The translations under genes and the position numbers were made by a program. Shown here piece after piece: positions 34,582 to 43,764 of a stretch of 62,552 bases of DNA. Where the stretch lies: assembly GCA_010279815.1 (NCBI GenBank), contig QEOQ01000121.1, positions 1-62,552 of the forward strand, written 5' to 3'. The notes beneath the pieces are model-generated. The model had not been told where the DNA came from. It made no database searches and was given only the letters and a program-made list of their open reading frames with translations. Numbering within the stretch: position 1 is the first letter of the stretch; each line of letters starts with the position of its first letter. The stretch comes from Brachionus plicatilis (lineage: Eukaryota; Rotifera; Eurotatoria; Ploima; Brachionidae).

Positions 34582-35951
34582 ATGGAAGACTTTATTATTA
34601 CATTACCATGTGGTTTAACAAGTCAATATAAAGAGATTTTTAATAATCAAGAGAAACTAACATGTCCATTTTGCAAAAATCACATAATATCTCGTGAAGA
34701 ATGTTTGACAAAAAATGAACTTTTGATAAAAGAGAAGAATTTTGAGTTAAAAAAGAAAAATTTCATCGAGTTCATTCAAAGATATCGAATGACTAACAAT
34801 GATCCGAAAGGCTGCATTGGTAAGACCTACGAAAATTTGAAAAATCAAATTTTTCAACGTCGAGAAAAAGTTAAATTAATAATTGAAAACAGAATGGATG
34901 ATTATTATGAGAATTTATTGGAAAGGATTGAAAAGGAAAAAAAGCAAAAATTGAATGATTTTAATGACGACTTAGAACAAACATTATCATTAGAGCAAGA
35001 CTTAAATAATCTTATTATTAATAACGTATTAGATTTAAATTCTAAAATAGAAATAATTGATAACTATTGTGACAGAATTGATAAAGAAATACAAATTTTA
35101 AATAATGAAAATAAATTGAATTCAAATGATTGGATTTTTAATGAAGGTGATGACAATATCGAAATAGAAAACTTATTTGGAAATTTAGAATGCAAAGGAA
35201 CAACAGATCAAAATATTGAGAAAGAAAAAAAATACGATTTTATATTAACTATTGATAAATTTTCATGTTTTAAAAATCTCGAAAATTCAGAAATAAAATC
35301 AAATGTATTTAATTTAAAAAATTTGGAATGGGAAATTTCTGTAAAAATGAATGAAAATACTTTAAACGAAAAAACACTTGGATTCTATTTAGCATGTAAG
35401 TCTATCTACGGTTCTAATGGTTTATCAGCGAATGTCAATGCTGAATTTAGATTATTACATTTTTCCCAAAGAACAAAAGATTTCAAGGGTCAAATAAAAA
35501 ACTTTTTTGATATGTACAATTCTTCATTAGGTTTTCCTAATTTTTTAACCATTAAAGAAATAATGGATAAAAAGAATGGCTTTTATGACATGAAAAATGA
35601 CAGTATTAGTCTTGAAATTACGATTTTTAGTGCTGATATTTTTTATAAGTATTTGAAAAGTGTGATAGAAAAAAATGTTCGAGGAGATGTTAAATGGTTT
35701 AATTTTAAAGTTGGCTATGGCATTTTAAATATTGGAATAACAAAAGAATATTTGTACATCAGAATGATATTATCAAAAAGAATGGAAGTCTTCGGAAAAA
35801 AATTCTGTTACAAGGTGATAAAGTTGAATTTGATATTGTTCAAGATGAATTGGGGTTAAAAGCGGTTAATGTGTCATATCTTAATATTCAATCTACTCGG
35901 GTATCAAAAAAGAACCATCGAAGACAACATCGAAAAAAAGTGAAGAAATGA
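34582..35951 (+). CDS. zinc-motif / coiled-coil / MATH protein running into a frameshifted cold-shock domain
   Basis: ATG at 34582 opens 425 codons to TAA at 35857-35859. Residues 8-45 hold LPCGLTSQYKEI and LTCPFCKNHIISREEC, the family zinc motif. A Lys/Glu-rich coiled coil spans about 50-185. A MATH domain spans about 217-347 (LKNLEWEISVKMNE, GFYLACKSIYG, GFPNFLTIKEIMD, NGFYDMKNDSISLEI). From about residue 360, VRGDVKWFNFKVGYGILN matches the cold-shock domain start (KWFN-x-GYGF-N) of Y-box proteins. Near 35740 the cold-shock reading moves to another frame, giving IFVHQNDIIKKN, GDKVEFDIV, LGLKAVNV and a basic tail to TGA at 35949-35951. So either a real fusion broken by one frameshift or an inserted Y-box retrocopy that replaced the original 3' end. 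The uncorrected frame gives a non-homologous tail. Confidence 0.7.
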
Positions 35952-36490
35952 AATTGAAAACATTTTTGAATTTTTGAAAACAAAAAACGAAAACTTGACA
36001 CAATAATATGTAAAATGAAACTATTTTTTTTTACATCATAATAATAGTTTTATCTATAAATAATTATAAAATTGAATTGAAATAATCTATTTTTTTAAAT
36101 TTAAAAGTTTTCAATAAAATATAAAAAAATCTTTTTAAAGCATTTAATACCCTAATAATAAATGACCACATTAGTATGTTTACCAAACATAAAAAATACA
36201 AAAAATTAAAAAAAAAAACAACAAAAAAAGGAAAACTTGCCAAGCATTTAAAAATTTTGATAAATAATATTTAATCAAGATGTTGAAATCCATATTATTT
36301 TTTGGAATAAAACAAAATAAATTTATTTAATTATTTATATTTGGAGGTTATTGTAAAAAAAGGTAGATTTTTTCTTAAAATATTCTGAATTTCAGATTTT
36401 TTGTTGATTTTTACTACCTGAGATGAATAATTTCGTTAAAAATTAAATTAAAGACTAATCTTTCATAGTCATTGTGAATTTTGGAACTAA
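35952..36490. other. AT-rich spacer
   Basis: AATAAA words near 36115 and 36308 could serve the upstream gene. Nothing else recognised. Confidence 0.45.
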
Positions 36491-36493
36491 GAA

Positions 36494-36785
36494 CAAAAAC
36501 AAAAATCTTAAAATGAAATAACTTTTTTACTTTTTTGTGTCTAAAAATTGTTCTGCAAAATGCATCAGCTGTTACAAAATTTGTACCACCCAAATTAAGC
36601 CTCTACAAAAAGTCTGCAAGTCTGCAAAGCACTAAATGTTTTATAAAATCATTAAAATTAAATTGCAGATTTATTGAAGAGACTAAATTTTGGCGGTGTA
36701 AATTTTGTAACAGCTGATGCATTTTGCAGAACAATTTTTAGACACATAGTAAAAAAGTTATTTAATTTTAAGATTTTTGTTTTTG
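36494..36785. mobile_element. MITE with about 90-bp terminal inverted repeats
   Basis: Left arm from 36494 (CAAAAACAAAAATCTTAAAA through AAATGCATCAGCTGTTACA to about 36587) is nearly identical to the complement of about 36695-36785. The core GTGTCTAAAAATTGTTCTGC is exact in both arms. The two arms differ mainly by a short indel. The 60-codon frame at 36535-36717 is inside the element and not a gene. Confidence 0.85.
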
Positions 36786-37150
36786 CTTCATGTTATGAGA
36801 GTTACGAGTAAAAGAACTTCGAGTGTGTAAGTAAAAACTTTAAATTTATAGCAAAGTCAAAGGCTGACTTTGACTTTGAAATTATTTTGGAGTTTAAAAC
36901 AAGTTAAAAATTTTATCCAACCAAGACTTATACTGTCCTCAGATCTAAAGCAATTCACCTTAAACCACTACACCAAAATTGTTCTTTTATATTTTTTCAA
37001 AAATGTAAGATAAATATTATAAATGAAAAAAATATTTAAAATAAACAGGGATTGTTGTTGCAAAATAGAAAAATATTTATTAAACTTTAGAAAGTTAAAA
37101 ATTCAAGAAAATCTGTTCGATAATTCTCTTTAAATATATTACTAATAATA

Positions 37151-37527
37151 CAAGACCTACATAAGACCAATCCTCTTGTATGGTATCGAAGCGTTCCATC
37201 TAAACCAAGGAGATATAAATGGTCTCAAGCGTTTCGAAGGCAATGTAGTCAAAAAACTAATGGAAATATCAACCAGGTGTAGAACCAGAAAGCTCTTCAA
37301 CGCCATGAATATTGAAACAACTGGGCATAAACTAGATATTCTAAAAATAGACTTCTACTTAAGATTGGATCAAAATTGTTTAACAAGGGTTTTACTAAAA
37401 TATTTGGAGACAATTGACATCAAGGATGATATTGTGAGCGAGATATACAAAATGTATATATAGCACGCTTTATTTAACAGCGCGCTAGCATTGGTCGACT
37501 GACGGCCTTAAACTAATTCAAAAAATA
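37151..37527 (+). mobile_element. 5'-truncated non-LTR retrotransposon with 15-bp TSD
   Basis: Perfect 15-bp direct repeats ATATTACTAATAATA flank it at 37136-37150 and 37528-37542. The insert starts inside ORF2 and keeps the end of the reverse transcriptase: YIRPILLYGIEAFHLNQGDI, EGNVVKKLMEISTRCRTRKL, then KIDFYLRLDQNCLTRVLL, a typical LINE RT C-terminus, with the stop at about 37461. About 65 bp of 3' UTR and an A-rich end follow. The open frame to the stop suggests a fairly recent insertion. Confidence 0.9.
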
Positions 37528-37599
37528 AATATTACTAATAATAATTAAATGTTAAATTAATAAAAATTTGTTTAATAAACCGAAATAAAACTTAGTATT

Positions 37600-37825
37600 C
37601 TGAGAAAGAAAGAAACACGGATACCAAAAAGAGCCCTTTAATGGACACTTCAAGGGCGACTTAAGTTAGGACGACCAGCAATAACATGGAGGTCAACAAT
37701 CACGAAAGAGCTCATCTAAATGGGAATGACATGGGAAAAAGCAAAAGTAAAGGCAAAAGATCGACTTGAGCGGAAATCAAAAGAAATGACCCTATGTTCC
37801 ACAAGGAGTGAATAAGGACAAAAAA
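37600..37825 (+). pseudogene. second LINE ORF2 C-terminal remnant, decayed
   Basis: The frame reads GRLKLGRPAITWRSTITKEL, stop, MGMTWEKAKVKAKDRLERK, matching the RGRP-x-TW and gltWeea-k-A-DR-W blocks found at the end of many LINE ORF2 proteins. Several stops are present. It is a different element from the one at 37151. Part of it is included in the inverted duplication with 41694-42098. Confidence 0.7.
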
Positions 37826-38152
37826 AATTCTTAAGTGATTGTGCTAACAGGCAGACTGACAATTTCTTCGCCAAAAAATTGACCAGAAAGTTTTGAGTAA
37901 ATTACAAATCGTATTCATTTATTTAATAATAATGGCAACAAGTAAAAAAATAATTCGTATTGTAAACTAATTTCACGTTTAATTGATCACAATCTGGATT
38001 TAAGTAAAATAAATACTTGATAAGTTATTATATCTTAAAAATGTTAATTGTTTCCTATTCCAATAATTATTTTTAAAAGCAACTTGATTTTCCTTTGTAT
38101 AAACATATAAATCTTTGAATGGATCAGGACGATTCCACATTGACATAATACC
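37741..38152. repeat. inverted duplication, arm 1 (partner at 41694-42098)
   Basis: This arm covers the end of the LINE remnant, about 150 bp of spacer and the last 50 or so codons of the glycosyltransferase gene. The partner arm repeats the same order in complement with about 90 percent identity by eye. A third, shorter copy of the spacer lies at about 40683-40765. Confidence 0.85.
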
Positions 38153-39100
38153 AAAGCCAGAATGGCTCACAACTCCAATATCACAATGCTGCATTAAATG
38201 AAAATCAAATATCACATTTTCTAAGCTATTGCACCCATCTTTTTCTGTTTTTTTTTCAACATGAAAACTTGATCTCTCATTGTAGACTACATTATGAAGT
38301 TTGAAAAAATTTCTTGCCTCTAATTTGACTTCTTCCCTATCTGCAGTAACAAATATTGAATAATTTTCAGATGAATTTAAAAAAGTGTTGTTGATAAAAT
38401 ACCAAAAATTCATAGACGCATTTTGTTCTGCTTGTCCAACATGGCCCGGATCGCCCATTCTAACTTGAGCACATATTACTTTTGTTTTATTTGAAGGCTT
38501 TAATTTCTTTAAAAACAAGTCATGTTTAACTTGTAAGCCTTTATTTAACTTGAACAGCTTTTTGTACCATTTTCTTAAAAGATAAGCAATTTTAAATTCA
38601 GACTGGTTATATCCAAGTTCGGTTATAATTTTGTTGAAATTAGGATTTTCGGATAAAGGATCTGAAAACATGAAGGCTGCTTTTATGCTTATCAAACTAT
38701 GATGTGTCATATCTGATAGAAATTTTTCTTTTTTGAATTTGTCATTTAACCAAAAATTCCAATTATAATCAATAACTTTACTCGAATTAACATTTTTCAC
38801 TGAAACTTGTGAATAATCCCAATTTACTTCATTAGGCTCTAATACATTCTTTAAATCACAATTTTTTGTCATTTTGATTAAAAACTTTCGATTAGTAATT
38901 AGAGAGAATGCGTATGTGGACAAAAGACCCTTTAATCTATCTGCCCATCCTCCACATAGATCCGAAGATGTGCATTGAAATTGGACATATTTTTGAGTAT
39001 TCTTTAGCTCTTTTATTTTCATATTTCCAATCTGTGTTTTGAATACCACAGAAATTATTGTTAACAACACCAAAATAAACATATATTCTTTGATTGACAT
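38000..39100 (-). CDS. type II membrane glycosyltransferase, fucosyltransferase-like
   Basis: A single open frame of 366 codons from ATG at 39100. Residues about 5-22 (YMFILVLLTIISVVF) form one membrane anchor, typical of Golgi type II enzymes. Residues about 49-75 contain CGGWADRLKGLLSTYAFSL, followed by TNRKFLI, like the G-x-GDRLKG donor-side motif of NodZ/GT11-type fucosyltransferase-like proteins. CAQVRMGDPGH near residue 212 resembles the vR-GD motif. GVVSHSGFGIMSMWNRPDPF near 310-329 is the conserved C-terminal substrate region of the same group. Several Asn-glycosylation sites are present. Likely transfers a sugar in the secretory pathway; donor and acceptor cannot be read from sequence. 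No intron is needed. Its last exon portion is copied at 41696-41835. Confidence 0.75.
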   Translation of the reverse strand: MSIKEYMFILVLLTIISVVFKTQIGNMKIKELKNTQKYVQFQCTSSDLCGGWADRLKGLLSTYAFSLITNRKFLIKMTKNCDLKNVLEPNEVNWDYSQVSVKNVNSSKVIDYNWNFWLNDKFKKEKFLSDMTHHSLISIKAAFMFSDPLSENPNFNKIITELGYNQSEFKIAYLLRKWYKKLFKLNKGLQVKHDLFLKKLKPSNKTKVICAQVRMGDPGHVGQAEQNASMNFWYFINNTFLNSSENYSIFVTADREEVKLEARNFFKLHNVVYNERSSFHVEKKTEKDGCNSLENVIFDFHLMQHCDIGVVSHSGFGIMSMWNRPDPFKDLYVYTKENQVAFKNNYWNRKQLTFLRYNNLSSIYFT

Positions 39101-39129
39101 TTTTTGAGTTAAAAAAAAAGTTTTCCAAT

Positions 39130-41690
39130 TTATTCTAGAAAAAAATTATTATTTTATTTTTATTATAGTTAATATTCAATGATGTTAAAAATTAAATCTA
39201 TTGACTTGAATTATAAAGATAATTTTTTGACAGAATCCAGTTTTTTTTTAATTTAAAAGAATCATTATTAAATTAATATTATATACATCCATATTATAAA
39301 TATATAATAATTAATATTAGATAATTTTTTGTTAATTTAATAATATCAGTAAAAGAAACCAAAATTCTTTTGATGAAAGCTTAGTTCAAATAGGAATTCA
39401 TATAACCTGATTTGAAAACATTTAATTTTGACGAGCAACAACCAACTTTTAAGTTTTAAGAAGATAAAATTGATTTTCATTCTATTTTTAAATTTCAAGT
39501 TGTGTTTCGGTCTGTAATTTGAATTGCTAATTTAAAAAATTATTTTTAAAAATTCTAAAGTTTAATAACAATTTTTGCATTTCTGATTTTAAAATTTGCT
39601 AGTAAAAATTTTTAATTATTGCATCTTAACAGTAATGGAATCAGCTCTAAATATATATTTTTTTAACCCATAAACTTTTTTTTTTTTTTTTTTATAATTT
39701 AAGAAAAATTTATGGATTTTGACTATTCCACGAAAATTGAAAATTAAATATAAAAAAATTAATTTTTAACGATACAATAATTTTTCAGCTGTAGATGATT
39801 TATTATGAAAAGTTAAATTGTTCAATACGATCAGTAGAAATTTTTAATAAAGGAATTTATTTTAAATCATATTACCTGTTTCTTTTAGCATTTTCAAAGA
39901 AAATCCTCATTCTTATGAATTTATAAATCCGAATGTTTATTAGAAAAAAAAAATCTTAGAAATCCTTTTGATATAATTAAAATCATCTATTTAATTATGA
40001 AGCTCTTTCTCTTTCTTGTTTAATTTTCAAAAATGTAATCTCGATATCTCTTTATCTCAAAAATATAATTTCGATAATTATTAATTTTGTTTTATTCTAA
40101 ATATATTTAAGCTTAGCTTAAAATTTAATTTTGAGATAAATTTTCTAATGAAATGGCCAAATTGTTAAAATATTGAGAGCCCTTTGAATGCTTAAATTAG
40201 TACCCTTCGGCCCGTCTATCTGATGCGATTTTTTAGCTGTCACATTCTTTCTAAACGTTTTCAAGTCATAAATGTAAATTAAATGGCAAACTTTGTTGCT
40301 GTTTTCCGACTTTGTATTCAATATTTAACTGTCAAATAAATTCTTTTTTCGTTTTTTAAAAGGGCTCATAGCTACTGTTGATTACCCAAGACGAGTTATT
40401 ACTTTCAGACTTATTTTTTTAACTTAATTAAATTTACTCTGCAAAATAATTTAATGAAGTTATAATACAATTTTAATAATATTTTTTACTAAATATTTCA
40501 AATACTGAGAATACTAAAGGAAAGAAGTCAAATTAGATGCAAGAAATTTTACGATGTGCTGAATACATCAGCAACTATATTAATTAAAACTTCAACTTTT
40601 TAATTAAAACTTATTTTATTTTATTTTTAAAGTCGTCTATGAGGTGCAGTATCAATTATAAATGAATTAATTAATTAATTAATTAAACGTGAAATTAGTT
40701 TACAAAACGAATAATTTTGTTGTCATTATTATTAAATAAATGAATACGATTTGAAATTTATTTATAGATATTAATATTGGACCTGAAATAAGTAATTAAA
40801 ATTTTTATTTTTTTTAAATTTGCTCTAACAATGCTTATTTATTTAAAAAAAATATTTTATTTTAAAATTTTCATCTCATATTTTGTTTAAAACTTAAAAG
40901 TTGCACTTTGGTGTAGCGGCTTAAGAAGAATTACAAAAAGAATTACTTTATATTTTTGAGGACAATACAAGGCTAAGTTAGAACAAATTTTCTTAAAAAA
41001 TGATTATTAAATTTAAAATTTTTTTAAAATAATGACTAGCTATGAACTATGTTCCAGATTTGAATATTTTTTTCTATTCCAATATTAACACCAAAACCTG
41101 AAACTCTAAAGATTATTTTCATGAAATTATTTTAATTTTTGTTTTTGAAATTAATGATTAAAAAAAGTTGAATATTTCAAATATAAAAAGTCAAGTTTAA
41201 TGATTTTATAATTTTTTTTTCTTTAAGTGCATATTTTAATTTATTATTTTTAAAATTTAATTTTAGTTTTTGGTACTTTTTTTTTTAAGTTAATTCATTT
41301 AGTTTAAATAAATATTTGTAATAAATGTTTGAAATAATAAATTAATATTTGTATTTGAATCAAAAATTGTTAATTAATTTCTTTAAGATTTTTTTTAATC
41401 TAAAATGGAATGTTTGCTATTGCATTAAAGAAGTTAAATATTTTTTCAAAATTTGAGATATTTTTTAAAACTTCAAAAGTTTTCTAAAGAAGAATTCTTT
41501 ATTAGTATAACACATTTGAAATTATAGATTTTACTGGTTTTTATTTTAGTTTGAAATTAAATGAAAAAATATAAAATGGTATTATCATTTTTGGGACTTA
41601 AAGATCAAGAATAATTTTCAATCAAAATAAAAAAAAATAAAAAAAGAAAATGAGAAATTATTTGAACGAAAATAATCAAAGATCGTCTCT
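39130..41690. other. AT-rich spacer with one repeat copy
   Basis: The only recognised item is about 40683-40765 (AAACGTGAAATTAGTTTACA and AATAAATGAATACGATTTGA), a short extra copy of the 3' flank of the glycosyltransferase gene. A (AATT)n run lies next to it at 40666-40684. No coding is supported. Confidence 0.5.
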
Positions 41691-41693
41691 TTG

Positions 41694-42098
41694 TAATGTG
41701 GAACCGTCCTGAGCCATTCAACGATTTATATACAAAGGAAAGGAAAATCAAGTTGCTTTTAAGAATAATTATTGGAATAGGAAACAATTAACATTTTTAA
41801 GATATAATAACTTATCAAGCATTTATTTTACTTAAATCTAGATTGTGATCAATTAAACGTGAAATTAGTTTACAATACGAATTATATTTTTACTTGTTGC
41901 CATTATTATTAAATAAATGAATACGATTTGAAATTTATTCAAAACTTTCTGATCAATTTTTTGGCGAAGAAATTGTCAGTCTGCCTGTTAACACAATCAC
42001 TTAATATTTTTTTTATTTTCCTTATTCATTCCTTGTGGAGCATAGGGTCATTAGTTTTGATTTCCACTCAAGTCCATCTTTTGCCTTTACTTTTGCTT
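41694..42098. repeat. inverted duplication, arm 2
   Basis: Complement of about 37741-38152, in order: gene 3' end, spacer with TTGCCATTATTATTAAATAA, and LINE remnant (GGTCATTAGTTTTGATTTCC). The 3.5 kb between the arms is unrelated. Confidence 0.85.
41696..41835 (+). pseudogene. 3' fragment of the glycosyltransferase gene, inverted copy
   Basis: MWNRPEPFNDLY, then after a small indel QVAFKNNYWNRKQLTFLRYN and the same terminal residues and TAA as the gene at 38000. Only the last 48 or so codons are present. It lies in the second arm of the inverted duplication. Confidence 0.85.
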
Positions 42099-42244
42099 TA
42101 TTTAATTATCTAATTTATTTTTATCGGTGTCCAATTTTTAAGAAAAAAAAAACACTAAGAAAGTATAAAAATAATTTATTTAATATCTAATGCAAATTTT
42201 CAAGTAAACAATTAAAAATGGGGAAAAATTAGTTGACCCTAATA

Positions 42245-43160
42245 AATAATTATTTACCTGTAAAAAAAAACCTAAAAAAAATTATTTACCTGTAAAAAAT
42301 AATTAGTTTATTGCTAAAAATGCTAACTAATAAATAATTATGTATAAATTGCTAATTTATTGTAAAAAAATACTAACTTTATCTAAAAAATAATAACTTA
42401 ATTGTAAAAAAAAATCGATAAAAAATTATAAAATTTATTAATTTTAAATATTTACATTAACAATTTTTATTGCCTTACTTATGCTTTAGCAGCATTGGCT
42501 TTTCGACCACGTTTAGCCTTCGGTTCGATTGAACATTTTTTGTATTTATTTGGAATTTCAACTAACTTTTCCACTACGGCTACTACTATTAAATGATAAC
42601 AAAAATAGTTTCTTAGATAATAGCTGCAGGTACAACTTGAACATACCCAGGAGTCTTTATTAAATTTTATAATCCTAACATTTTTAAATAAAGCAACCAG
42701 CTGGTCAAAATCGTTATTAAGCTTACTATATAAGCCTTTTGCATAATCCATATTTAGCTCATCTTTAAATTCTTTTTTTGTTAAAAGAAAGGTTGTAGAA
42801 TTTGGTACTTTTTTAATTACTCGATCATTAACTGTTAAGAAACTATACGCTAATGACCAACCTTCACCACTAATATCGTACTCATCGCAAAATATTTTTT
42901 CTTTTACTGTGTCCATTGACCAGTTACTGACAGTAGAATAAGCATTGGTTAAAAATACACTAAAGTTAGTATTTTATATATGCAACTAATTATTTTTTTC
43001 AATAAACTTAGTATTTTTGCATATGTTATTTTTTTAGCAAGAAATTAATTATTCTAAAAATACACAATTTGTTCTTAATTAATGCAATTTATTTTTTTAC
43101 AATAAAGTTAGTATTTTATACATGCAACTAATTATTTTTTAGAGTGTACTAATTATCGTC
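42245..43160 (-). mobile_element. MULE-like element with repeat-rich inverted ends
   Basis: The left flank (42245-42430) and right flank (42950-43150) share, in opposite orientation, repeated words such as AAAATACTAACTTTATTGTA and AAAAAATAATTAGTT. Between them lies a MULE transposase C-terminus on the minus strand. Exact ends and target duplication are not resolved. Confidence 0.6.
42479..42947 (-). pseudogene. MULE transposase C-terminal part with SWIM zinc finger
   Basis: The frame is open from about 42947 (NAYSTVSNWSMDTVKEK) to TAA at 42479; the first ATG is at 42916. Residues about 90-115 hold WVCSSCTCSYYLRNYFCYHL, a C-x-C...C-x-H SWIM finger, followed by IPNKYKKCSIEPKAKRGRK, the usual basic tail of animal MULE transposases. 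The catalytic DDE half is missing, so this is a remnant, though the surviving part has no stops. Confidence 0.75.
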
Positions 43161-43764
43161 CAATAAATAAGAGCAATTGCTCTATTTTACCTAAATAATT
43201 TTTATTTAAACATTACATTTTTTTAAATTTACCTAATAATATCGAAAAATAATACATAGCAAAAAATAATTTTTATCTAAGCTTTTTACTGACCTAGCAA
43301 ATTAAACTTGATACTAAACGAATTTTTTTATTCACCTAACATTTTGAATTCTTTAACTAGTGTAAATAATCAAAGTCATTTACAACAAACTTATTCCTTA
43401 ATCTTCATTTGTCTACAAATCCTCTATAAAAGGATACAACACGAGCTAAAGTCTTTTTTTTGTTTTAATTCAAATAAATTAAAAAATTTAAAAAAAAAAT
43501 TTTAAATGATTTAAAATTTGATCTTTTAAGTTGCTTTCTTTTAGCATTTTGAACAAAAAAAAATAAAAAAAAATAAAATGATAATGTGATTTTTTTATTG
43601 ACGATTTTAAATAATTTATAGAGGCAAAAAATTTCTTTCTTAATAATATTGCATTCGATAATGGTGGCTATTATTTTGGCAAAAAAATCCACATAAAAAA
43701 TTTTCTCGATTTTTAAATCAAACGAAAATTAAAAGAAAGGCAATAAAAAAATTTTTCTAAATTT
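43161..43764. other. 3' flank of CCT7
   Basis: No gene is supported. On the minus strand AATAAAA-type signals occur about 20-30 bp after the CCT7 stop (near 43740) and again near 43599. Confidence 0.45.

Noticed and set aside
39140..41600. a hidden exon-rich gene in the 2.5 kb spacer
   Set aside because: No peptide blocks with conserved character and no consistent splice phases were found.
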